NCBI GenBank assembly: GCA_015847255.1
Contig: JADLZK010012337.1
Coordinates: forward strand, 2,170,001 to 2,234,000
Origin: Hyparrhenia diplandra
Taxonomy: Eukaryota > Streptophyta > Magnoliopsida > Poales > Poaceae
DNA: 64,000 bases
Direction: 5' to 3'
Position 1 is the stretch's first letter, and every line of letters starts with the position of its first letter. The position numbers and the translations under genes were made by a program. The notes below the pieces were generated by a model. That model was not told where the DNA came from. It saw only the letters and a list, made by a program, of their open reading frames with translations, and did no database searches. Shown here one piece after another: positions 46,327 to 57,319 of this stretch.

Positions 46327-46570
46327 TGGTTCCTATTTCTTCATCCAAATTTGTTCTAAAAGACCCATCACCATGGTCCTCAATAAACCACATCTATCAT
46401 TTAGTTTTAATGGAGTTTCCTCTTCCTTTTTATATAGTTGTGACCATGCCTGATCCAGTACATCCCTGAAGATAACATGTAAGAATGAAAGAGGAGTGCT
46501 CCTTTTGAAAATCACGTCGTTTCTACTCAACCATTTTGCCTAAACATAGTGCCACAACCCCAATTAAAAT
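46327..46570 (-). pseudogene. C-terminal fragment of a LINE ORF2, minus strand
   Basis: Frame 46333-46530 reads WLSRNDVIFKR (the lead W is outside the ATG frame), SFLHVIFRDVLDQAWSQL and a short Leu-rich tail. This matches the region after the reverse transcriptase in plant LINE ORF2 (zf-RVT to C-terminus). The plus-strand LINE begins directly beside it, and its own C-terminus (WAIWNTRNKIIFDNG) is of a different subfamily. This is therefore an older, separate insertion. Confidence 0.6.
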
Positions 46571-46621
46571 ATGACTTCAAAGCTTACAAGAGAAACTTTC
46601 GTAAACACCCAAGTTTTTTTT

Positions 46622-49600
46622 ATGGATAATACAAACCAGAATCATAACAGAACCTCCAAGATACTCTTTTGGAATGTAAGAGGCATAAACTCCCGGGATA
46701 AATGGGATGCTATAAGAGACAAAATATCGAGAAAGTGCATGCCAAGTGCTATGTTTACAAGAAACAAAAAGAGAGTCTTTTGACAGTTTCTATATTAAAA
46801 AGTTTTGTCCCAGATACTTAGATCAGTTTGCCTTCTTTCCCTCGGTTGGTGCATCGGGGGTCTTCTAACCTGTCTAGAACAGCAGCTCCTTTGATGGCAC
46901 TATCATTGATCGCAACCAATATCTTTATTCTTGTCAAACTAAGATGCAGGCTTGATCACAAGGAATATTGTGTCTCTAACATCTATGGACTTGCCAGCCC
47001 ACCTCTGAAGCAAGCTTTCATAACTTGGCTTATGAATTTTGACTCCTCCAGCTTTGATGATTGGATCTTGGGGGGTGACTTCAACCTCATCAGAAGTCCT
47101 GACAATAGGAACAAACCTGGAGGTGACTTATCGAGAGATGAATATGTTCAATGAAATGCTATCGACCTGGATTTATCAGAAATACCATTTAGTGGGAGGA
47201 ACTACACTTGGAGCAATATGCAACAAGATCCCTTGCTAGTTAAATTGGACTAGATCTTTACATCTTCAAGCTGGGCTCTCACATTCCCTGGGACCTTTGT
47301 GCAGCCCCTATCCAAGCCAATCTCTGATCACATCCCATATGTGATCCATATTCAAAGCAGCATTCCAAAGTCGAAAGTCTTTAGATTTGAGAATGCTTGG
47401 GTAGAGCATCCTGAATTCCTAGATACAGTGAAGCTTCACTGGAATTCCTCCCCCTACCATGCCAATGCTGCAAAAATTTAGCAAGCAAGTTCAAACAAGT
47501 CAGGTCAGGTCTTAGAAAATGGAGCACCAAACTATCTAATTTGAATAAGCTAATCTACAACTGTAAATGGGTTCTACTCCTGCTAGATGGCTTAGAAGAT
47601 CGAGAAATCTATCCAGCTTAGAGGGTGCCTTCAGAAGACTGGTCAAGTTTCACCTGAACAACTTGATGCAAGGCCAAGAAAACCTATTGGAAACAAAGAA
47701 AACACAGATAGGTCAAGTTTGGGGATGAAAACTAAGAGTTTTCCACACCATGGACACTATTGCCCATAAGAAGAACTTCATTGTCAACTTATCGGATGCA
47801 AACAACAACTCCATCATCGACCATGATCGAGAAAGCAAATCTTCTTTGGACAGCTTTCAAGGACAAAATGGGGGGTCAGTGATTTTTCTAGCATAAACTA
47901 CAATCTTGGGGACCTAACAGAAAACCTAGACCACTTGGGAGAAGACTTCAGTCAAGAGGAAATAGACATGGTGGTAAGATGCTTACCCAATAATCATGCT
48001 CCTGGGCCTGATGGTTTAAATGGCCTATTTATTAAGAAATGCTAGGATATAATTAAAGATGACTTTACCGGACTCCTTAAGGACTTTAGCTCTAACAACA
48101 TTGATCTCGAAGCATCAATTCTTCTATTATAGCTCTAATCCTCAAGAAGGACAACCCCAGTCGGTTAATGACTTTAGACCCATCTCTTTGTTAAACTATT
48201 CCTAAAAGTATCACTAAGATCCACGTCTACAAGGCGCAAAAGGTGATCTGCAAGAATGGTTCATACCAATCAATATGGATTCATCAAGGGGAGAACCATC
48301 CAAGATTGCTTAGCACTGCAACTGGTTCATACCAATCAATATGGATTCATCAAGGGAGAACCATCCAAGATTGCTTAGCATGGTCTTACCAGTTCTTGCA
48401 CCTCTGTCATAAATCAAAAAGGAAATAGTGATCCTCAAACTAGATTTTGAGAAGGCATTTGACAAAATAGAACATCTTTGTTATTTTGGAGATCCTAAAG
48501 TTCAAAGGTTTTCGACAAATGGATTAGCTAGATAAAAATATTCTTACCTCGGATCATCTTTTTGTCCTACTAAATGGAGTACGGGGGAAAGCCTTTCAAT
48601 TGCAAAAGAGGTGTAAGGCGGGGTGACCCCTTGTCACCTCTCGCTCTTTGTCTTAGCGGACCTCCTTGAGACGGTTGTCAATAGAGCTTGGCAGGCTGGA
48701 GAACTCAAACACCCCATTAGTGACAGCTTTCTGGGTGACTTCCTTGTCATCCAATATGCAGATGATACACTGCTTGTTCTCCCTGGTGACAGTTCAGTGC
48801 TTAGCAAGCGCAAGGAAATCTTGGTGGTCTTTTCTGCCTCAACTGGACTTCATGTGAATTATAATAAGTCTTTCATTGTACCAGTAAACATCAGTAATGA
48901 AAGAACCCTATCCCTTGCCTCTAGCTTTGGTACATCCAAGTTGGTGAGATGCCTTTTACATATCTAGGTCTGCCCCTGGGAACCACCAAGCCAACCATTT
49001 AGGAATTCAGTCCCCTCCTCACCAGAATTGAAAAAAGGTTAGGAGGCATAAGTAAGCTTCTCTCTTACAATGGTAGGCTCATACTAGAAAACTTTGTGTT
49101 TTCATCATTCCCCACATTCTATATGTGCAGTCTTAAGTTGCCACCCCAGGTAACCAAACAAATAGATATCTACAGAAAGCATTGTCTGTGGAGTAAAGGA
49201 GATATTAACAGAAAAGGGACCTGTCTAGCTCCTTGGGAATCAGTTTGTAAACCAAAAACACAAGGTGGCCTTGGCATTATAGATATCCGGCAACACAATG
49301 ATGCCCTCCTTATGAAATTTCTTGATAAGTTTTACAACCATGCGAGATACCCCTGGGTAAGCCTAACCTGGTCCAAACTTTACATTAATGACCAAACCCC
49401 TCCATAGAATAGAAGTCTAGTGGGATCTTTCTGTTTTAAAATTGTTTGACAAATACCGAGCTTTGCAATTTGTCACCCAAACATAGGTAACTTAGTTTCA
49501 ATATGGTTAGATATCCGGATTGATGGGAAGTTGTCGGATAAATACCCCCAGTACTCTCCTTTGCAAGAAAGCCTAAATGCTCAATCAGATTCTTCTTGAA

Positions 49601-50276
49601 TAGTCGGATGGATAGACTTTTCAGCCCCTTGCCTCTACCACGAGTTAGCCCAATCACGGCTTGAAGAAATCTTCCAAATCATTCAAAACAGAGGTATGGA
49701 TGCAAATACGAAGAAGATGCACGGACCTATGAGTGGGGCTCCTCAAAGTATATAGCAACCTTAAAGAAAGTGTACAACCTGCTGATAGGTAACCAACCTA
49801 CCTCTCCCCTTTTTAAATGGATGTGGAAGTCAAGCAACTTGGGTAACCAAAAATTTTTTTCTTCGGCTCCTTCCGAGAGATAGGCTCAACACTAGAAATC
49901 TTTTAAAGAAAAAAAACATGGTCTTAGATGATTATTGCTGTGTGCTCTGCAATGGAGGTCATGAAGAAACAAGCCTTCACCTGTTTTTGAATGCCCCTTC
50001 AGCCAAACCTATTGGTCTATGATTCCTATCAACTGGAACCTGAATCTCAGCCCCTTGGATATGTTACTTGAGGCAAGGATCGACTTTGGCAATGCCTTAT
50101 TCGGAGAAATTCTTATAACTGCCTGTTGGGCAATATGGAACACCAGAAACAAGATCATTTTTGACAATGGACAAAGGAGCATTGACAGATGGAAAAGTCT
50201 TTTTTGGAAGAACTTGGATTGGTGTGTATCAAGGCCAAGCCTACCAAAAGTTCCCTTCGACTATTTGGAGAGATAG
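46622..50276 (+). pseudogene. LINE ORF2 (endonuclease and reverse transcriptase), frameshifted
   Basis: ATG 46622. The N-terminal APE-type endonuclease shows KILFWNVRGINSRDKWDAI, a QETKRES-like segment after a shift, and DDWILGGDFNLIRSP (47055-47100). The reverse transcriptase follows: APGPDGLNG-like at 48000, NQYGFIKGRTIQDCLAW at 48270-48390 (partly duplicated), LKLDFEKAFDKIEH (about 48435-48475), RRGDPLSPL and the catalytic YADD at 48755-48766. The C-terminal region has CWAIWNTRNKIIFDNGQRS (about 50125-50180). The enzyme would nick target DNA and copy element RNA there. Many frameshifts and stops make this copy dead as written. Confidence 0.85.
48258..48380 (+). repeat. 66-bp tandem duplication inside the LINE reverse transcriptase
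   Basis: GGTTCATACCAATCAATATG starts at 48258 and again at 48324, both followed by the GGATTCATCAAGG segment and CCATCCAAGATTGCTTAGCA. 66 bp is 22 codons, so the duplication keeps the frame. Confidence 0.85.
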
Positions 50277-50557
50277 ATCTTTTCTTTGGGCATTGATGCC
50301 TTGTAATTTTTTCTCTTTTTGTTCATGTACATATCATTCTTTCATTTAATAGAAAAGCAAAAAAAAAAAAAAAAAAAAAAAAAGGTAGGGGACTCCCCTG
50401 CCGTTTGGTCAAAAAATGTACTTATGGTGCCGCCTGAGGTGGTTGGGTGGTCCTTGTGTACCGCACTTGTTTTGAGGTTCCAAGTAGGAGCCTATATATG
50501 GAAGCTAAATAAGATTTCATGACAGAGACTTTGCAGAATCAATGGAAAGTCCACTCG

Positions 50558-50791
50558 CTACTACCGAAATGATTTTGCATGATAGTGGCAATTCTTTACC
50601 GTGGCGGGCACTCGGTTTACCCGCCCGCAATAATTGCTGGCCGGCCTGGCCAGCGGTCGCCAGCCGCTGCCACGGTTAATGGATTAACCGTGGCGGCGCC
50701 TTAACTGTGTCCGCTGCGGCAAATGTCGATTAACCGTGGCGGGCCTGTTATGTTGCGGGCGAGCCACCTACAGAGGTGCGCCCATGTAGTG
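50558..50791. mobile_element. Possible miniature CACTA-type element
   Basis: It starts CTACTACCGAAAT and ends CCCATGTAGTG, resembling CACTA termini (CACTACC... and ...GTAGTG). Between them TTAACCGTGGCGG and its complement recur (near 50620-50740), as subterminal repeats do. The left end lacks a perfect CACTA and no 3-bp target duplication is certain. Confidence 0.35.
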
Positions 50792-51373
50792 CGCCCGTGA
50801 GTATCCAGGGTCGTACCCCCACGATGCCCTTTTTCACCAAAAAAATGGACGCGGCTGCAATAGCTGCTAGTGGCCTACTAGCACACAGCCTGCCGCTTCC
50901 GTACGTTCACGGGTTGAAATGCTGCATAGCCCAAGAGCGAAGCAAACAACCTGAAGTGAGGATTAAATAAAATTTAGGTATTATTACAGTATGTGGTTTG
51001 TTACTACTGAGCATGCAGAGAGGATCTGAGTCATTTATTTTTTATCATTTGTGGTTTACTCATCACCTTCACTTAAATCTCAGCTATCCGAGCGGCAGAG
51101 TTGCGAGGACGCCGAGAACAGCCAGAGTAACGAGTATCACCTGAAGCCTCATCTTTTTCTCTCCTAGCAAAGAACAGGCCACAATGCAAAGTTTGTTGCT
51201 TGGGTTTCCTTCCCACGCCTATCTGTATGAGGCTGGAGGCCTTCTTATAGTAGGGGTGTGGAGGGGAGTTTTTTTTTATTTTACCCAAAAAACTAAAATT
51301 TTATAAAAAGTACATCTCAAACTAATTTTTTATGAACTAGACATTTTAGTCGCGTCAGAAGTCATGGCACAAC
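50792..51373. other. Spacer before the CACTA terminus
   Basis: Short frames only, on both strands. Nothing recognisable. Confidence 0.45.
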
Positions 51374-51500
51374 CACTACAAGAGAAACCCCTCTTTTGCA
51401 ACGAATAGGTGGCACCGCTTAATTTATTTGTTGCAAGGAATAAGATTGCAACGTTTATTAAACCGCTGGAAGCATATCTGTGCTCTTGTGCCCTACTTAG

Positions 51501-51530
51501 TTTTTTTTTTTTTTTTTTTTTTGACAACAA
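51501..51530 (-). mobile_element. Extremely short LINE-type insertion with its own target duplication
   Basis: GCTCTTGTGCCCTACTTAG (51482-51500) is repeated as GCTCTTGTGCCGTACTTAG (51531-51549). Between the copies are 22 T and GACAACAA. On the minus strand this is TTGTTGTC plus a 22-A tail flanked by a 19-bp duplication, the product expected of target-primed reverse transcription that stopped after 8 templated bases. Confidence 0.7.
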
Positions 51531-51776
51531 GCTCTTGTGCCGTACTTAGTTTCCTCTCATCTCGTCTACCTGGCCGCCTAGCGGCCCAGCGGCCCGACCG
51601 GCGTTCGCGAGAGAGGGAGCTGTGCAACCAGTGAGTACCGCCCTGATCTTTTCTCTGGTGTCTTTTGTTCGTTTGTTAATCTCTACGATAAGATTGTACC
51701 TTTAATCTCTATATACGAGTTGTAGTTACAATAGAAGCCTTCCCTTTGTTTTTATTTATTATTTCCATTCTTGCAG

Positions 51777-51803
51777 TCAAGGTGCTCGGCGCCCCTGCTT
51801 CAG
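51777..51803 (+). other. Small exon candidate of the CACTA gene
   Basis: A 27-bp segment lies between TTCTTGCAG and GTAACA. The previous block ends at a donor (CCA/GTGAGT) at 51630. The intron after it holds the nested LTR array. Confidence 0.3.
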
Positions 51804-51859
51804 GTAACACAAAATGACCCTCTACCACGCTGCATCCATACCAAATTGGCTCTGTTTTG

Positions 51860-52680
51860 TGTTGACACCCAAAAATGGCATAGGCTAAACCACCGCAAAA
51901 CTCAGACTTAGCCATATTTTGGAGGAGGATCGAAAACGGCTTTACGGAAGGTGACGGACTTCACGGCCCGGACTCACCGGGCGCGTCGGTCCAGCGTCCG
52001 GTCGGTCGCGTCCGGTCGGGTCGCGCTGCGGCAGGCCCGGCCGGGACACCGACCGGCGCCCGTCGCGTCCGTCCGTCCGGTCCGCGTCGGTCGGCGTGTC
52101 GGTCGGGTCGGCCGCTGCGAACCTCTCGCGAGACGCGACCGACGGTGCGTCCGGCCAAGGTTGGTAAAATGCGTCCGGTCACCCGACGCAGGCCCGTGTC
52201 CGACGAGATCCGAACGATTTGTTTCAATCGTGTTTTGGTCGGTTTTGGTACTTGGAAACGTCCTAGGGCGCCTTCCTAAAAGGATAAGACCACCCTCCCC
52301 TATATAATGAAGGGTTCATGGCCGATTTGATCCCATCTACATCCAATCGTCATATACAACATATCTCTCAACTTTTTTATCTCTTCCAAACCCTAAACTT
52401 GCTGTTCGGCGACGAACTCCGCGTTCTCCGCCCGGCGTTCTAGGCGCATCCGCTGCTCCTAGGACAACCCTTGGTGCGGCGTCTCCCGGCGGGTCTTCCC
52501 GGAGGTGCGTCGAAAAGGTCTCCCGGCCGTCACCGAGCTCTCACGTTGCCCTTACCGAACCCTAGATCGGTTTGGGTGATCACGCGCGGTGCTCGCTGCT
52601 ACTAGGTTGTTTAGCAACCTTCGTGGGCGTCCAAGGCCCTCTCGGGTGTGTTGGTGCGAAGCCCTAAATTCGCGTCAACA
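51860..52680 (+). repeat. LTR 1 of the array
   Basis: It runs TGTTGACACCC...GCGTCAACA. It contains a GC-rich block of GGTC/CGGTCGG-type short repeats (about 51955-52200) and a CCCTATATAATGAAGG TATA region at about 52300. Confidence 0.9.
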
Positions 52681-52683
52681 TAC

Positions 52684-52704
52684 TTTTTGGCGACTCGGCT
52701 GGGA
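52684..52704 (+). other. Primer-binding site after LTR 1
   Basis: TTTTTGGCGACTCGGCTGGG stands three bases after the LTR end. TGGCGACTCCGCTGGGG is a frequent Gypsy primer site in grasses. The tRNA was not determined. The equivalent after LTR 2 (57265-57285) has extra bases. Confidence 0.6.
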
Positions 52705-52741
52705 AGAAGACTAGACGTCAACTCGGTTCGAAGCTAGCGTC

Positions 52742-55700
52742 ATGGCTCCGGTGATGAAGCTAGCAAGAACAAGGATCGATCATCTGAAATTTCGAAACCA
52801 ATATACGGCGACCCGAATGCGGATGAGCTCCACGAAGAATTGAAGAAGCAGCTCAGGGGCGCAATCAACGCTGTCCGGGCGGCCTTCTTCAAGAGTTGTC
52901 ACAAGGATAGGCAAGATCGTGTACATCAATACACCAAGCACTGTCTACACCGCACTTGCTCTGCCGAGCCACCATCAAAAGAGGTAATCCCCGTTGAGCG
53001 ACAACCTATAAATAATGATGTTGCTATTACTCATGATGGTGTTGCTAAGATAATAGTAGACCAGAATTCTGGGTTTAGGCGATATGATGCAAGGTCTCAT
53101 TGATAAATTAGATAAACGCTTGCAAATCATAGAAGGGACTTCAACCGATAACACATAATCGGAGGTGTACTTCAATCTGGTTTAGTGTCACCATCGGTTG
53201 TTGCGCCCCAAACAACAACTCAAGTATCAATATGGTATGCCTTTGGATATGGTTCCACATATTCCTCAACCACAATCGGCTCTTATGGCTTACGCGTTAG
53301 AACCGATCTTGGTGGAGCTAGCACATCCTTGAGCAATAAAGGATCGGCTCAATTGAGAACCGATCATGAGGCATCCAGTGAGGGGGTGCATAACATCGTG
53401 CTAAATTCGGCGGGGGCAACCTCCATTACCGAATCTTAACCCCAATCCTACACACAATTCGGGATGAACGTTCCTTTACCGGGGGCAATCAATGCCACGA
53501 CCGCCACCGAATTATGTGAATAATCAAGTTGTGAATGCAGGAAACACGGCAGGTTCCGATAGCATAGATGCTATTCTAGCTAAATTTAGAGATGACTTCT
53601 CTAAATCAATGGAGAAAAATCGGGAATTCGTCTTGATTGATTTTTTCGATACCTCTTATCAAAAAACCGTACCCTTCAGCGTTTGATTATATGAATGCGC
53701 CGGTTGGTTGGAAGGTACCCGATTTTCAGAAATTTAGTGGTAATGATAATAAAACTACCATGGAACATATTAGTATGTATCTTGCTCAACTAGGGCGGCT
53801 AGTACCTTGGAACATATGAAGATTCGCAATTTTCCTTTATCTCTTCATTGGGTCTTTGCTTTTTCATGGTTTTCATCTTTACCGCTTGTTCCATTATGTC
53901 TGGGCTATTTTAGAAGAGAAATTTCATGCTCACTTTTATTGTGGAGTCAAGAGACTAGATTGTCCCATCTTGCATGCATTAAACAAGGGCGTGATGAGTT
54001 AGTCCTAGATTTCTTTAAGAGATATAGGGAAACTAGAAGTCGTTGTTTTAATGTTCGAGATATCCGAAAGGGATTTAGTTGATTTTGCTTTTGCTGGTTT
54101 GCATTCTAATATTAAAGAAAAACTTGAGTTCCGGCAATTTAATACTTTGAATCAATTGATTGAGAGGGCCGTTTCGGTTGAATCGCGCCTTAAAGATTCT
54201 CGTGATGGCAACTATCGTTCTCATCGTGCCAATGTGCACATACTCGATGGTCATTCTTCATCGGATGATGAGAGCAAAGAGGTATTGGCTGCTGAAATTA
54301 GGTGGCGAGGGGGGAAAATAAACAAGTAACTTGCCCTTCTCTCAAGCCGATTAATAGGAATCGAATGAGGAAGTAAAGTTTACTTTTTGATACATCTAAA
54401 TGTGACCGAATATTCGATGAATTATTGAAAATCGGATACATTAAGATTAAATATGTTATGCCTTCTGCAGATGTGTTGAAGAAACGGGCTTTTTGCAAAT
54501 ATCATGAATCTTATTCTCATGCAACTAACGATTGTCATGCTTTTCGGCGGCGGTACAATCGGCTCTTAATGAGGGCGATTAAGTCTTACCGACATGCAAC
54601 TAGACAAGAATCCTTTTTCGGTGCATGTGATTGAAGCTAAAAGCCTGAAATCAAGACACTTGAAGTCAAGGCTCCTGCCATCTTGATCCGTCCTGAGCAA
54701 GCTTCTACAACTCAAGGCAAGAACGTGATCATTGGTGAGCCTCGCCCCGCACCGAATGTTCCTAAGAATTCGGGACGGCAAGTGTTGGTTAACCAAAAGA
54801 AGAAGGCAAGACAAAGCTTACCATTGTGGCTAGCTCGGGCAAGCATTACGGCGTCAAGCGTGGCTAGATGGTCGTGGCGTGCGTAAGAACAAGACCAGCT
54901 AGGCGATTGAAGAAATCGGCCAAGACGATCAAGCTCAGCGCTAACTAAGCGGTTGAACCGACTACCTTAGTCGGATCCGCCACCGAGGGTTCTAGCTCCC
55001 TTGCTTCCGGTATGCATACGATAAAAACATTCGTTCCACAAAAACCGGAGGTTGGAGTGTGGAAGACTAGTGAGCCAAAGGTCAAGAAGCATATCAAGCC
55101 ATTATGTGAATTTGACAGACTTTTGGCGAAATACAAGAAGGAAAAGACCGATTCAAGAATCGGCCAACAAAAAGAGAGAGTTTACGCCTCCCAAGCGTGA
55201 TGAAGGGAGAAATAAGCAAGTGGCTATGACTCCTACAAATGTTTCTTCTTCTTCACGGGTTGCACGTCCAAAGATGACTCGTTGGGGGCCACCATTATCA
55301 CAAGTGGCGCCACCACCTCAATGGGGACCGAAGGGAGTGTTTATTCCCTATCCTTCGGGTCCTATGAAGGAAGGAGGCACTACAAACATGGCCCGAGCCC
55401 CTCTTTTGTCTTTAGCGATTGGGTCCACAATCGAGCTCTAGCGATACGAAGAAGAAGGAAGTGCTTACATCCCGGGAACTCACCTTTGAGCAAAAGGGGA
55501 AAGCGCCTATGCAGCAGGTATATGTTCCCAAGAAGATTGAAGTTGTTGAGAAGCCTGCGCCAATTTCTACTCCTCTGCCTTCCGTCATTATCGGTTCAAT
55601 GATAGCTCCTATTGTTGATGTCAACAAACCGATTGTGATTGAAGAGCAAGTGCCTCCTAAGAATGTTCAAGATCAAGCCATGGAGGAGGTTCTTTGAAGC

Positions 55701-56274
55701 TCAAGATAAAAAGAAAAAGGCTGTGGATCCTCGTTTCTTGCAGCCCAAGTGGTGCCCAGTTGATATCAATAAGACACAAAAGAGGAAGCTTCAGCGAGCA
55801 AGACAAAGGATGCTCAAACGTTTAGCTGCCGCACAAGGTGAAGGGCTAATCTTGTCAGGGATTGTGCAAGAGATCAAGGACAAAGAGGCTGAGATGATTG
55901 CCGCTGCCAAGAGGATGTCTCAACCGATTGCTAAATCGGTCGAGTGGGGTTATAATTCAAGAGCAGCCGCCCAAGCTTGTGGAGAAGGTGCCCTGAACCA
56001 AAAGTTGATCTTTTGGCACTTTTAGCGGATGGGACAACCAAGCTAAATGAGCAAATGGATAACTCAACCAAGATGGTTGACGGGGCTGTCATTGCCCAAA
56101 CTTCGGATTTACCGACTTTCGAGTCGGTTGAACCGAATTCCTTGTTTCGATGTGTCCGCAAGTGCGGCCGAAGATTTTGCCGCCACCGTCGCCGCCTTGG
56201 TTGGCATTGAAGTGCCGATTGAGGATGAAGAGTTGGTGGATTATGAGCCTTCACCGCCACACGCCGAGGCCTAG
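52742..56274 (+). pseudogene. Gypsy-type gag polyprotein, first internal copy
   Basis: Pieces from ATG 52742 to the stop at 56274 (SPPHAEA) lie in several frames. In order: KKQLRGAINAVRAAFFKSC; MPRPPPNYVNNQVVNAGN; the capsid-like core with MEHISMYLAQLG (53760), CIKQGRDELVLDFFKRYRET (53970-54030) and DFAFAGLHSNIKEKLEFRQF (54080-54140); a zinc knuckle-like FCKYHESYSHATNDCHAF (54490-54545); a Lys/Pro-rich linker with FDRLLAKYKKEKTD (55110); and CPVDINKTQKRKLQRARQRM (55755-55812). Segments like these are common in cereal Gypsy Gag and the part before protease. No protease or pol motif follows. The second internal copy (57320-60861) is nearly identical but has breaks at different places. Confidence 0.7.
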
Positions 56275-56321
56275 TGCTCTCTCAAACAATGGCGATGCAT
56301 GCACGCCCTTAAAACAAAAAT

Positions 56322-56340
56322 GGCGATACATAGTATCGCC
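56322..56340 (+). repeat. Hairpin-forming palindrome before the polypurine tract
   Basis: GGCGATAC ATA GTATCGCC: an 8-bp perfect stem with a 3-base loop, between the gag stop and the polypurine tract. A second, related palindrome stands just upstream (clear in the other copy at 60876-60895). Confidence 0.75.
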
Positions 56341-56426
56341 CTTGGTCTTGGACAACCGATACGATGGGCATTCGTGTTGTTTGGTTTTCTTGTTTTGTTT
56401 TCAGGTTCGTGCACTTCTCACCGAAA

Positions 56427-56439
56427 AACAGGGGGCATA
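56427..56439 (+). other. Polypurine tract before LTR 2
   Basis: AAAACAGGGGGCATA directly precedes TGTTGACACCC. The same tract precedes LTR 3 at 61014-61026. Confidence 0.75.
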
Positions 56440-57261
56440 TGTTGACACCCAAAATGGCATAGGCTAAACCACCGCAAAACTCCGGACTTAGCCATATTTT
56501 GGAGGAGGATCGAAAACGGCTTTACGGAAGGTGGCCAGGACTCACCGGCCCGGGACTCACGGCGCGTCGGTCCGGCGTCCGGTCGGTCGCGCCCGGTCGG
56601 GTCGCGCTGCGAAGCGAGGCGGCCGGGACACCGGCCGGACGCGCGCCCGCGGCGTCGGTCCGGCGTCGGTCGGCGGGCGTCCGGTCCGGTCGCGCCCTGC
56701 GTACCTCGCGGGACGCGACCGACCGTGCGGCCCGGTCAATGTTGGTCGTGGCGTCCGGTCACCCCGACGCAGGCCGATGTCCGTCTGAGATCCGAACCGA
56801 TTTGTTTCCAATCGTGTTTTTGGTCGGTTTTGGTACTTGGAAACGCCCTAGGGCGCCTTCCTAAAAGGATAAGACCACCCTCCCCTATATAATGAAGGGG
56901 TTCATGGCGATTTGATCCCATCTACATCCAATCGTCATATACAACATATCTCTCAACTTTTTATCTCTTCCAAACCCTAAACTTGTTGTTCGACGACGAA
57001 CTCCGCGTTCTCCGCCGGCGTTCTAGGCGCATCCGCTGCTCTAGGACAACCCTTGGTGCGCGTCTCCCGGACGGGTCTTCGGAGGAGGTGCGTTCGGGTC
57101 TCCCGGCCGTCACCGAAGCTCTACGTTGCCCTTCACCGAACCCTAGATCGGTTTGGGTGATCACGCTGCGGTGCTCGCTCGCTACTAGGTTGTTTAGCAA
57201 CCTTGGGGCGCCCAAGGCCCTCTCGGTGTGTTGGTGCGAAGCCCTAAATTCGGCGTCAACA
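56440..57261 (+). repeat. LTR 2 of the array, shared by both internal regions
   Basis: It matches LTRs 1 and 3 end to end. The strongest differences lie in the GC-rich block (about 56540-56770), where single-base indels cluster. It has a polypurine tract on its left and a primer site on its right, so it serves as 3' LTR of one unit and 5' LTR of the next. Confidence 0.9.
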
Positions 57262-57319
57262 TACTTTTTGGCGACTTCCGGCAGGGGGAAGAAGACTAGA
57301 CGTCAACTCGATTCGAAGC

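Larger units (their letters stand above)
46571..50383 (+). mobile_element. LINE (L1-type non-LTR retrotransposon) with poly(A) tail
   Basis: Order: endonuclease, reverse transcriptase, zinc-finger-like C-terminus, 3' untranslated region, 25-A tail at 50359-50383. ORF1 is missing, so the copy is 5'-truncated or its 5' part is unrecognisable. No clear target duplication was found. Confidence 0.85.

Noticed and set aside
51073..51288. Minus-strand 71-codon frame before the CACTA end
   Set aside because: No domain, no codon bias signal and no splice context.
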